A stretch of DNA of 64,000 nucleotides, taken from assembly GCF_900637195.1 (NCBI RefSeq), contig NZ_LR134356.1, forward strand, positions 4,526,001-4,590,000, written 5' to 3'. Source of the stretch: Mycolicibacterium aurum (GTDB lineage: Bacteria > Actinomycetota > Actinomycetes > Mycobacteriales > Mycobacteriaceae). Under the pieces are notes generated by a model, which was not told the DNA's origin, searched no databases, and saw nothing but the letters and a program-made list of their open reading frames with translations. A program made the position numbers and the translations under genes. Positions 23,958 to 31,241 of this stretch are shown one piece after another (within the stretch, counting starts at the first letter, position 1; each line of letters opens with the position of its first letter).

Positions 23958-24977
23958 ATGTCAACGACCAGGACGATGCTCACCACCACACTTGCGGTGT
24001 GCTCCTCCGCCGCGTTGCTGATGGTCGGCGTGACCAGCGCAGCTCACGCCGACCCGGTGGCGGCTCCGGTGCCGGGCGCGCCACTGCCCATCGATGGGCT
24101 GCAGGCTCCCGGACTGCCCGCGATGCAGAGCCTCGGGCCGGTGATCCAGCAGGCCGCGTCCGATCCCACCAATGCGGCGTCGATGCTGATGGCGGCGGCA
24201 GCGGTGTTCGCCGGAGACATGGCGGCGCCGCAGCCGTCGCGTGACGTCGCCTCGGCGGTCAACCAGTTCGTCGCGCAGCCCGTCGCCCACGTGCCTGCCA
24301 CCGGCGCGGTGCCCGGCGCCGAGGCGCACCTGCCCGCCGGCGTCAATCCCGCCCACGTCCTGGGTCCCGAGGCCGACGCCGCCCCGATGGCGCTGCCCGA
24401 GGTCGCGCACGCGCCGGCGGCCGCTGCGGAACCGGGGGTCGTGCCGGCCGCAGTCCCCGCCCCGGGGCCGGCACCCGTACCTGGCCCGGCACCTGCACCG
24501 GGGCCGGCGCCTGCACCGGGGGCCGAGGTCGCGACACCGGTGGCCGCGGCACCCGGATTCGGCCCGGATGCGCCGGTGACGCAGGACTTCCTGTATCCGT
24601 CGATCAGCAACGGGTGCCTGTCAGACGGTGGCAACGTGCTCGCGACCGCCATCTCGGTGGCGGGTCCGGCCACCATCCCGCTGCCCGGACCCGGCCCCGG
24701 TCAGACGGCCTACGTGTTCACCGCGATCGGCACACCCGGACCGGCCGCAGAACAGAAGCTGCCGCTCAACGCCACGTGGGTGAACCTCACCACCGGCAAG
24801 TCGGGCAGCGTCACGCTCAAGCCCCGGCCCGATCTGAACCCGAACGGACCGACCACGCTGACCGCGATCGCCGACACCGGGTCCGGGAGCATCATGTCGA
24901 CGGTGTTCGGTCAGGTCACCACGACCGAGAAGCAGTGCCAGTTCATGCCGACGATCGGGTCCACCGTCGTCCCCTGA
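23958..24977 (+). CDS. secreted Ala/Pro-rich protein (Rv1157c-like)
   Basis: A 339-residue exported protein. The signal peptide (MSTTRTMLTTTLAVCSSAAL, cleavage near AHA-DP) is followed by an Ala/Pro region with a Pro-Gly-Pro-Ala repeat block near residues 170-195. A compact C-terminal domain of about 145 residues starts at TQDFLYPSISNGC. That domain has two cysteines (in NGCLSDGG and KQCQFMP) that could form a disulfide. It resembles Rv1157c; function unknown. ATG 23958 has GGGGA five bases upstream; ATG 23943 is an alternative. The two paralogous genes are 64 bp apart and probably co-transcribed. Confidence 0.75.
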   Translation: MSTTRTMLTTTLAVCSSAALLMVGVTSAAHADPVAAPVPGAPLPIDGLQAPGLPAMQSLGPVIQQAASDPTNAASMLMAAAAVFAGDMAAPQPSRDVASAVNQFVAQPVAHVPATGAVPGAEAHLPAGVNPAHVLGPEADAAPMALPEVAHAPAAAAEPGVVPAAVPAPGPAPVPGPAPAPGPAPAPGAEVATPVAAAPGFGPDAPVTQDFLYPSISNGCLSDGGNVLATAISVAGPATIPLPGPGPGQTAYVFTAIGTPGPAAEQKLPLNATWVNLTTGKSGSVTLKPRPDLNPNGPTTLTAIADTGSGSIMSTVFGQVTTTEKQCQFMPTIGSTVVP

Positions 24978-24994
24978 GCCGGCCACCTTTACCG

Positions 24995-25051
24995 CGAACG
25001 TGCATTCCCTGTAGTCGAACCCGAGACTCGACTACAGGGAATGCACGTTCG
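24995..25051. terminator. 24-bp perfect inverted repeat between convergent genes
   Basis: Arms 24995-25018 and 25028-25051 are perfectly complementary over 24 bp with a 9-nt loop. They lie between the Rv1157c-like gene and a convergent small gene whose stop begins at 25062. The length and perfection exceed what termination needs. No T-run is present. Confidence 0.8.
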
Positions 25052-25059
25052 TGTCTGTG

Positions 25060-25206
25060 TCAGTACGCCATGAACAGGATGGCGTCCCTGTCGTACTCGC
25101 GTCCGGGATGCACTTCGGACAGGTGAGCCTGCGCCTTCTCGACGAGGTCCTCCTCGTCCTTACCGGTGATCGCTTCGCCGCACGGGCAGTTGAGGTGGGT
25201 CTTCAT
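25060..25206 (-). CDS. DUF1059-like small protein
   Basis: A 48-residue protein starting MKTHLNCPCGEAITGKDEED, with HLSEVHPG near the end. The CPCG motif plus two histidines could form a metal site, as proposed for this type of small protein. ATG 25206 is the sensible start because the open frame upstream runs antisense through the nitroreductase gene. It is divergent from the nitroreductase with 51 bp between. Function unknown. Confidence 0.7.
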   Translation of the reverse strand: MKTHLNCPCGEAITGKDEEDLVEKAQAHLSEVHPGREYDRDAILFMAY

Positions 25207-25257
25207 GAGTCCAACAATGGCACAGCGTTCGCCGCGCCATAAGACAAGATCGTCGAC

Positions 25258-25917
25258 ATGGACCTGTACGACGTGATGCGCACGACCGGTGCGGTACGAC
25301 GCTTCACCGACGACCCCCTCCCCGACGACGTCCTGGAGCGGATCCTGGACAACGCGCGGTTCGCGCCGAGCGGCGGCAACCGGCAGGGTGTGCGCGTGAT
25401 CGTGCTGCGCGACCGCAGCACCCGCGAAGCCCTCGGTGCACTGTGCGTGACGGGAGCCCGGCGCTACATCGCACAGCAGCGCAACGGCGAGGGACCATGG
25501 AACCCGTTGCAGCCCATGCAGGTAACCGGCGAACAGCTCGCCGCCACCGACGTGCCCGACGAACTGTCCACGCCGCTGCTGACCTCCGCCGTCGTCCTCG
25601 TGGTGTGTGTCGACCTGGCCGTGGTGGCCGCGTTCGATCAGGACCTCGACAGGATCGGCATGGTCTCGGGCGCGTCGATCTACCCGTTCGTGTGGAATGT
25701 GCTGCTCGCCGCGCGCAACGAGGGCTTCGGCGGCGTCCTGACCACCATGGCCGTCGCCGAGGAAACGCGGGTGAAGGCGCTGCTGCGTATCCCCGCCGAC
25801 TTTGCCGTCGCAGCTGTGCTGCCCCTCGGCAGACCGCAGCACCAGGTCAGCAGGCTGACCCGCAGGCCGGTGTCGGAGTTCGCCACCCGGGAGGCGTTCG
25901 ACGGCGAGTCTCTGTGA
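25258..25917 (+). CDS. nitroreductase family protein
   Basis: A 219-residue FMN-dependent oxidoreductase of the nitroreductase superfamily. It shows the N-terminal MRTTGAVRRFTDDPLPDDVL segment, the FMN-phosphate region RFAPSGGNRQ, and the C-terminal NEGFGGVLTTMAVAEE and LPLGRP motifs. An insertion of about 25 residues (around YIAQQRNGEGPWNPLQPM) lies where substrate-specific loops are found. The natural substrate is unknown. ATG 25258 is the start; no strong Shine-Dalgarno is seen. Confidence 0.88.
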   Translation: MDLYDVMRTTGAVRRFTDDPLPDDVLERILDNARFAPSGGNRQGVRVIVLRDRSTREALGALCVTGARRYIAQQRNGEGPWNPLQPMQVTGEQLAATDVPDELSTPLLTSAVVLVVCVDLAVVAAFDQDLDRIGMVSGASIYPFVWNVLLAARNEGFGGVLTTMAVAEETRVKALLRIPADFAVAAVLPLGRPQHQVSRLTRRPVSEFATREAFDGESL

Positions 25918-25948
25918 CGCCGTGCCCTCGTCGTGAGACCTTGGAAGG

Positions 25949-26332
25949 GTGACCGTCACGTTGGGTTATGCCACCGCCGTGGGCGGTGGCGACCTCGACG
26001 AGCAACTCGCGGCGCTCACCGCCGACGGCGTGGACCCCAAGCGCATCTTCACCGACAGAACCGCGGGATCGACGGACAAAGTCCGCGCCGGACTGCTCGC
26101 ACTGCTGAGCTATGCCCGCTCCGGCGACGTGGTGGTGGTGACGGCACTCGAACACATGGGTCGCTCGGTATCCGAGGTGACGCAGACCGTCGCCGATCTG
26201 ACCACCCGCGGGATCACGCTGCGCTGCCTGCAGAACGGGCTCGACACCGCCACCTCCACCGGACGCGTCGTCGCGCAGGTCCTCAGTGAACTGGCGGCAC
26301 TCGACGCGGGACGCAGCGACTCACGGATCTGA
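25949..26332 (+). CDS. serine-resolvase N-terminal domain lacking the catalytic serine
   Basis: A 127-residue protein that aligns with the catalytic domain of gamma-delta-type resolvases (LGYATAV...LDEQLAALTADGVDPKRIFTD, and GDVVVVTALEHMGRS). In the first motif YARVST has become YATAVG, so Arg8 and nucleophilic Ser10 are missing; LDRLGRD has become LEHMGRS, so Arg68 is His. There is no helix-turn-helix DNA-binding domain. It therefore cannot recombine DNA by the known mechanism. It is full-length without frameshift, which suggests a retained non-recombinase role rather than a decaying fragment. GTG 25949 directly follows GGAAGG. Confidence 0.7.
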   Translation: MTVTLGYATAVGGGDLDEQLAALTADGVDPKRIFTDRTAGSTDKVRAGLLALLSYARSGDVVVVTALEHMGRSVSEVTQTVADLTTRGITLRCLQNGLDTATSTGRVVAQVLSELAALDAGRSDSRI

Positions 26333-26333
26333 C

Positions 26334-26423
26334 GGCTCAGGCCTTGGCGGCCTTCGCCCCATCCATGGCTCAGGCCTTGGCGGCCTTCGCCCCATCCATG
26401 GCTCAGGCCTTGGCGGCCTTCGC
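26334..26423. repeat. 33-bp tandem repeat covering the 3' end of the HhH-GPD gene
   Basis: Units 26334-26366 and 26367-26399 are identical, and a third partial unit is 26400-26423. Each unit contains a copy of the terminal codons (Lys-Ala-Ala-Lys-Ala-stop, minus strand) of the neighbouring gene. Only the innermost copy is used as coding sequence. It looks like a minisatellite created by local duplication. Confidence 0.85.
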
Positions 26424-26978
26424 TGCGGCCTTGGCTTCTTTCTTGTACGTCCGCACCTTCTGCAGCGAGCCCGGATCCTTCACATCAGCGACCGACATGT
26501 GCGACCCCGCCTTGCCATAGTCACCGGCCGCCGCGCGCCACCCGGTCGGGGTGACGCCGTACTGCTTGCCCAGCAGGGCCAGGAAAATCTTGGCCTTTTG
26601 CTCACCGAATCCGGGCAGCGCCTTGAGGCGACGCAGCACCTCCCGCCCGTCGGCACCGTCGGACCACAGCGCCGTCGCATCGCCGCCGTACTCATCCACG
26701 ACCACCTGCGCCAGCGCTTGCACCCGCTTGGCCATCGAACCCGGAAAGCGATGCACCGCAGGCGTTTGCGCGCACAGCGCGGCGAATGCGTCGGGGTCGT
26801 GGTCCGCGATCACGCCCGCATCGAAGCTGCCGATGCGGTCGGCGATCTTCTTGGGGCCGGCGAACGCGACCTCCATCGGAATCTGCTGGTCGAGGAGCAT
26901 CCCGACCAGCAGCGCGAAGGGGTTGGCCTCCAGCAGCGCGTCTGCCGCGGGTTCCTGAACTAACTGCAGTTTCGCCAC
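26403..26978 (-). CDS. HhH-GPD-type base excision repair family protein
   Basis: A 191-residue protein of the actinobacterial HhH-GPD family, corresponding to Rv1156. The helix-hairpin-helix motif is LKALPGFGEQKAKIFLALLG at about residues 115-135, and LLVGMLLDQQIPMEVAFAGP is the other conserved block. The catalytic Asp usual for glycosylases is not obvious, so DNA-glycosylase activity is inferred from family only. The C-terminus is a Lys/Ala tail whose coding DNA is tandemly duplicated downstream. GTG 26978 is six bases from TAGACT (26990-26985), a leaderless arrangement. Confidence 0.85.
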   Translation of the reverse strand: MAKLQLVQEPAADALLEANPFALLVGMLLDQQIPMEVAFAGPKKIADRIGSFDAGVIADHDPDAFAALCAQTPAVHRFPGSMAKRVQALAQVVVDEYGGDATALWSDGADGREVLRRLKALPGFGEQKAKIFLALLGKQYGVTPTGWRAAAGDYGKAGSHMSVADVKDPGSLQKVRTYKKEAKAAAKAAKA

Positions 26979-26984
26979 GCCGTG

Positions 26985-26990
26985 AGTCTA
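26985..26990 (-). promoter_or_regulatory. leaderless -10 box of the HhH-GPD gene
   Basis: TAGACT on the minus strand, six bases before GTG 26978. Confidence 0.55.
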
Positions 26991-27138
26991 AAGCGTCTGC
27001 AGCAGGTCGGTGAGTGCGCGGCACCGCGATTCCCGGGGGCCGGCAACGGCGGCGAGCAGAGGTGATTCCGGGGTCTGTGACGCTGGAGTGTGCGACCGTG
27101 TACCCACAGGTCGGGGCACATATCCGAGGGGGATGGAC

Positions 27139-27435
27139 ATGACGCGGGTGCTTGCAGCTCTTGTGGTCGCGGTAGCTGCCGCAATGACGCTGGCCGCCAC
27201 AGCCAACGCGATACCGGATCAGGGGACGCCGGAATTCGACGCATATCTCCAGGGCTTGCAACGCAACGGCTACAACCTCAATCCGGATACTGCGTGGCGC
27301 GTTTCCCACCAAGCGTGCGTCGGCGGCATACCGGGCTACATCGGTTTGGAATTGGCCGCTCAAGGGGTGATCGGCCCCGGAGCTCAGGAGCGGGTGATGG
27401 ACGTCGCCCGGACGTACGCCTGCCCGATCCAGTAA
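27139..27435 (+). CDS. secreted DUF732-type protein
   Basis: A 98-residue exported protein. The signal peptide is MTRVLAALVVAVAAAMTLA with cleavage near ATANA-IP, followed by about 75 mature residues. DQGTPEFDAYLQGLQRNGYN and the two cysteines (HQACVGGI and YACPIQ) are typical of DUF732 proteins, which are abundant and functionally undefined in mycobacteria. GAGGGGG lies seven bases before ATG 27139. ATG 27133 is too close to that site, so the second ATG is preferred. Confidence 0.8.
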   Translation: MTRVLAALVVAVAAAMTLAATANAIPDQGTPEFDAYLQGLQRNGYNLNPDTAWRVSHQACVGGIPGYIGLELAAQGVIGPGAQERVMDVARTYACPIQ

Positions 27436-27885
27436 CTGACACCGCGACGCTGCGCACCCACTGGCAGAACGAAAATCGGCTGGCAGCAGGGCCTTTGACA
27501 CGCCGTCCGGCCGATCAGCGGCCGCCGAGCCTGGCGTCATCGCATCGCCACGTGCTGATCGACGGGCAGGCCAACCAGCAGTGCACACGGATCCCGGGAC
27601 GGCAGCTGGTCAGCGTCAGGATCCCGCACATCCTGTATTGTTGGCCTCGTTGTCACCGCAGCCAGGTCGTGTCCCTAGTCGCCGTTAGCACCCCGCCGCA
27701 GACTAGAAAGTGCCAATAGGCCGAGCCGACCAGCCGAACCCTTCGTGATCGAACACCTCTCCCCCGTTTTCGTAGCAACGCCGCTGCGGTTGGGGCGCCA
27801 CGGCGCTCGGCAGTCCGAGCGCATCCGGGCAGAGACAACCAGGGTTCACCGCGGATTCTTGATCCACCGCCCAGGAAGAAGTTCA
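27436..27885. other. 450-bp intergenic region without recognised content
   Basis: Between the DUF732 gene and the ANTAR gene. Open frames here (including one continuing in phase with the ANTAR gene from 27745) have no ribosome-binding site and no family resemblance. I see no tRNA, hairpin terminator or repeat. It presumably holds the ANTAR promoter and a 5' leader. Confidence 0.5.
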
Positions 27886-28569
27886 GTGACCCAACCTGTG
27901 AAAGTCGAAGATCCGATCCGTTCCGCGATGGTCGAGCTGATCAAGGGCGATGCCAAAGACACCGCGCTCGAACGCACCTTGGCGAGCATCACCGGCAGCG
28001 CCGTGGAGCTGATCGACGGCGTGGATTTCGCCGACGTCCTGGTCATGCACGGCGGCGAGGCGCGTTCGGTGGCGGCCACCGCGGCGCTGATCGTCGAGCT
28101 TGATGCTGCGCAGCTGAGCCTCGCGCAAGGACCATGCCTGGAAGCGGCCGCCAGAGGGGCGATGATCCGCTGCACCGACATGCGTGACGAGCATCGATGG
28201 CCGGCATTCGCTGCGGTTGCGGCAGCAGCCGGCGTACGCGGAACGCTGTCCTATCAGCTGATTCCTCACCACAACCAGCTTGGTGCATTGAATCTGTTCG
28301 GCCGCGAGCCACGCACGGTGGACCGCGAGAGCGAGGCCATGGGCGCGCTCCTGGCCACCATGGCCACCGTCGCGATGATGACGGCAGTCAGCATGGAGCA
28401 GTTCAAGACGGCGCTGGCAGGCAGGGACCTCATCGGGCAGGCGAAGGGAATCCTGATGAACCACTACACGATTGACGCCGACCGCGCCTTCGGGATGCTC
28501 CGCGAACTGTCCCAGACGGGCAACATTCCGTTGCGGACAATCGCGCAACGGATCATCGACACCTTCTGA
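27886..28569 (+). CDS. GAF-ANTAR domain RNA-binding regulator
   Basis: A 227-residue regulator with an N-terminal GAF sensor (about residues 25-160, including GPCLEAAARGAMIRCTDMRD) and a C-terminal ANTAR helical RNA-binding domain (about 170-225). The latter shows RDLIGQAKGILMNHYTIDAD with the conserved AKGILM and AFGMLRELSQ. ANTAR proteins bind paired hexaloop hairpins and prevent transcription termination. GTG 27886 has AGGAAG ten bases upstream. Its RNA targets are unknown, and no kinase is fused to it. Confidence 0.85.
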   Translation: MTQPVKVEDPIRSAMVELIKGDAKDTALERTLASITGSAVELIDGVDFADVLVMHGGEARSVAATAALIVELDAAQLSLAQGPCLEAAARGAMIRCTDMRDEHRWPAFAAVAAAAGVRGTLSYQLIPHHNQLGALNLFGREPRTVDRESEAMGALLATMATVAMMTAVSMEQFKTALAGRDLIGQAKGILMNHYTIDADRAFGMLRELSQTGNIPLRTIAQRIIDTF

Positions 28570-28837
28570 GCTGTCGCCGCGCCCACGGCGCCCACGGGTT
28601 TGATCGCCTCTCGACCGGGCACCCGTTCTGCAGCGGCACATCCGCAGGCGGGGGTTGCGCCGCACGTGCCGCGAGGTGATCCGACAGGCAGCCCGCGTTG
28701 AGCAGACAGCGGCCGACCGGGTTACCGCACCTGACGAATCCCGGCTCACGAAGCCGCGATGATGGCACCGGATAAGACTGTTTCGCCGCACGGGTCGGTC
28801 TAGGGTGGGGCCAACCACGCCAGGAGCGAAGGAACAG

Positions 28838-30067
28838 ATGTCCGGCGAGCTCGCGATCGCATTGACGGCGACACTGATCCTCCTTGCCGTCGCCGCTGTC
28901 CTCGCTGCCGTACGGACCCGACGCGTCGTGGCGACGCCCACCGAACGTGCGGTGCACGCTGCATTGCACACCGCGTCGCTGGCTGCCAGGGCACTGCGTC
29001 GCGGCCTCGACACCGAATCGGCGCGGACCGCGGCCCCCTTCCTGCGGGACCTCACCGGCGCGGACGGCTTGGCGTTGTTCGGCGGTGACGGCCAGCTGTT
29101 GGCGCGCGACCCCGACGAGGATCTGATCTGGGCCGACGAACTGCTCGACGCGTGCGACCGCGCAGCGGGGCAGTCGATCTCCGGTGAGCGCCGAGTGATG
29201 ACACACGCCAAGACGTCCGCGGTGGTCGCGCAACCGCTCCTGGCCGAGGCCGGCGACCTGTTGGGCGTCCTCGTGGTCGTGACGACCCGGACACCCGGAC
29301 CCGGAATGCTCGGCGCCGTCGGCGAAGTCGCTCGCTACGCCGCCAGCCAGACCGAACTCGCCGAACTCGACGCCTCCAGGGCGCGACTCGACCGTGCCGA
29401 AGTCCTGGCATTACGGGCGCAGATCAGCCCGCATTTCATCTACAACGCGCTCAACACGATCGCGTCGTTCGTGCGTACCGACCCCGACCGCGCCCGCGAG
29501 CTCATCCTCGAATTCGCCGACTTCACCCGCTACTCGTTCCGTGCCGCAGGCCAATTCACCACCCTGGCCGACGAGCTACGCAACATCGACCGGTATCTCA
29601 CGCTGGAGCGCGCCCGATTCGGCGCGGCACTGAAAGTGCGGCTGCAGGTCGCGCCGGAAGTCCTCACGGTCGTCGTGCCGTTCCTGGCGCTTCAACCACT
29701 GGTGGAGAACGCGGTGCGGCACGGCTTCGCCGGGCGTGGCAGCGGATCGATCGAACTCATCGCCCGCGACGAGGGTTCCGACTGCGTCATCACCGTCGAG
29801 GATGACGGAATCGGGATGGACCCGGACGCCCTGCGGGTCGGGCCCAGCGACGCCCTGTCCGACGGGACTCCGACAGCCGACGGTACGGGGGCCCATGTCG
29901 GGCTCACCAATGTCGACCATCGGCTGCGCGCAGCGTTCGGCAACGATTACGGTCTGGTGGTCGAAACGGCGATCGGCGCGGGCACCAAAGTCATCATGCG
30001 GGTGCCGAAGTTCCGGTCGGGAGTGCGGGCCAGCGGAGGTGGGTTCGGGGTGGGTCGAAATGAGTGA
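28838..30067 (+). CDS. LytS-type sensor histidine kinase with one membrane helix
   Basis: A 409-residue sensor kinase. It has one N-terminal transmembrane helix (residues 5-27), a GAF-like sensor region (about 60-165), a His_kinase domain with phospho-acceptor H199 (QISPHFIYNALN), and a C-terminal ATPase domain (FLALQPLVENAVRHGF, then VEDDGIGMD). It differs from LytS, YpdA and BtsS, which have 5-6 helices, so it likely senses a cytoplasmic signal. ATG 28838 follows AAGGA by six bases. The LytTR regulator starts three bases after its stop, and symporter genes follow in the same operon. Confidence 0.9.
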   Translation: MSGELAIALTATLILLAVAAVLAAVRTRRVVATPTERAVHAALHTASLAARALRRGLDTESARTAAPFLRDLTGADGLALFGGDGQLLARDPDEDLIWADELLDACDRAAGQSISGERRVMTHAKTSAVVAQPLLAEAGDLLGVLVVVTTRTPGPGMLGAVGEVARYAASQTELAELDASRARLDRAEVLALRAQISPHFIYNALNTIASFVRTDPDRARELILEFADFTRYSFRAAGQFTTLADELRNIDRYLTLERARFGAALKVRLQVAPEVLTVVVPFLALQPLVENAVRHGFAGRGSGSIELIARDEGSDCVITVEDDGIGMDPDALRVGPSDALSDGTPTADGTGAHVGLTNVDHRLRAAFGNDYGLVVETAIGAGTKVIMRVPKFRSGVRASGGGFGVGRNE

Positions 30068-30070
30068 GCC

Positions 30071-30874
30071 GTGACCAGACCGCTCACAGTGCTCGCCGTC
30101 GACGACGAAGCGCCCGCTCTCGACGAACTCGCCTACCTGCTCGGCAAGCACCCCTGCATCGCCGAGGTGTTCCGCGCGGGGGACGCGACGTCCGCCCTGC
30201 GGGAACTCAATCAACGTGCCATCGACGCCGTGTTCCTCGACATCAACATGGCTGGCCTCTCGGGCATCGAGCTCGCCGGCGTGCTGGCCAACTACAGCCA
30301 GCGGCCGGCCATCGTCTTCGTCACCGCGCACGACGACAAGGCCGTCGCCGCCTTCGACGTCGGCGCAGTCGACTATCTGCTCAAGCCGATCCGGGAAGGA
30401 CGTCTCGACGAGGCCATCCGTCGCGTCACGTCGACGCAGGCTGTCGCGCCTGTCGGCGAAGAGCCCGCCGAAATCGATTCCAGGGAGCCGGATTCCGACG
30501 TCATCCCGGCCGAGCTCGGCGGCGTCACCCACCTGGTACCCCGCGAGAGCATCGGCTGGGTGGAAGCCGAAGGCGACTACGCCCGGCTGCACTCGGCCTC
30601 GGGCGCCCATCTGGTCCGCATCCCGCTGAGCACTCTCGAAACCCGTTGGGCCGAACATGGTTTCCAGCGGGTGCACCGCTCCTACCTGGTGGCGCTGCGC
30701 CTGGTCACAGGTTTGCGCACCACCGAAGGCGCGGTGCTGGTGCGATTGCGGGCCAACGGTGCGTCGCCGGCGGTCGAGCTACCGGTGAGCCGACGGCAGG
30801 CCCGCGAGTTGCGCGATCGGTTGGTGCGCAACCCGATGCGCAATCTGCGACCCGCCGGGAGTGCCGATGACTAG
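30071..30874 (+). CDS. LytTR-family response regulator
   Basis: A 267-residue regulator. The receiver domain (residues 5-118) has acidic pocket D11/D12, phospho-acceptor D57 (DAVFLDIN) and Lys in DYLLKPI. The LytTR DNA-binding domain follows (about 160-255, with FQRVHRSYLVAL). LytTR proteins bind direct repeats upstream of transport genes. It sits three bases after the kinase and overlaps the DUF485 gene by 8 bp. The symporters downstream are its likely targets, by analogy with pyruvate-responsive BtsSR/YpdAB of enterobacteria. Confidence 0.92.
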   Translation: MTRPLTVLAVDDEAPALDELAYLLGKHPCIAEVFRAGDATSALRELNQRAIDAVFLDINMAGLSGIELAGVLANYSQRPAIVFVTAHDDKAVAAFDVGAVDYLLKPIREGRLDEAIRRVTSTQAVAPVGEEPAEIDSREPDSDVIPAELGGVTHLVPRESIGWVEAEGDYARLHSASGAHLVRIPLSTLETRWAEHGFQRVHRSYLVALRLVTGLRTTEGAVLVRLRANGASPAVELPVSRRQARELRDRLVRNPMRNLRPAGSADD

Positions 30875-31241
30875 CGGCGAGCGTCCCGCGCGTCAGCGGG
30901 TGGTCCTGGCGCACCGGCGCGGCGCGCGCATGGTCCGCACCCGCGTCGAGGTCCAGGAGCAGACCCAGGTGGGCGACGCCCTGGTGCGCGGGCTGGTCCG
31001 CGCCCAGCTGGGCCTGGCGCTACGGCTGGCAGCGGTGGTGGTGGGCCTCATCGGCGCCATTCCGTTGCTCAACGCGATCTTTCCCGGCCTCGGCGCCATC
31101 ACGGTGTTCGGGTTGCGGCTGAACTGGCTGGTGCTGGCCGGAATGGTGTACCCGCTGCTGTACGGAATCGGCTGGTTCTATGTTCGGCTGGCCGAGCAGG
31201 GCGAGCGGGACTTCGTCGGCGTCGTCGACGCCGAACCATGA
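30867..31241 (+). CDS. DUF485-like small membrane protein, first copy
   Basis: A 124-residue protein with a basic hydrophilic N-terminus (about 48 residues) and two helices (LGLALRLAAVVVGLIGAIPL and LNWLVLAGMVYPLLYGIGWF). DUF485 proteins are regularly encoded just before acetate-type sodium/solute symporters and are thought to be accessory subunits. ATG 30867 overlaps the regulator's end, and its own end overlaps the symporter start as ATGA. The N-terminus is unlike that of the second copy (33164-33514). Confidence 0.75.
   Translation: MTSGERPARQRVVLAHRRGARMVRTRVEVQEQTQVGDALVRGLVRAQLGLALRLAAVVVGLIGAIPLLNAIFPGLGAITVFGLRLNWLVLAGMVYPLLYGIGWFYVRLAEQGERDFVGVVDAEP

Noticed and set aside
24995..25051. 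SOS/LexA box inside the hairpin (GAAC-type sequence)
   Set aside because: The mycobacterial consensus TCGAAC-N4-GTTCGA is not met, and the site is at a gene end.
25949..26332. Remnant of a transposon carrying a resolvase
   Set aside because: No transposase, terminal repeats or target duplications nearby; the frame is intact and the surroundings are conserved core genes.
26334..26423. CRISPR-like repeat array
   Set aside because: Repeats are directly adjacent with no spacers and duplicate a coding end, so this is a tandem repeat.
27745..27885. N-terminal extension of the ANTAR protein
   Set aside because: The 47 extra codons have no ribosome-binding site and no similarity, whereas GTG 27886 has AGGAAG upstream and starts a normal GAF protein.
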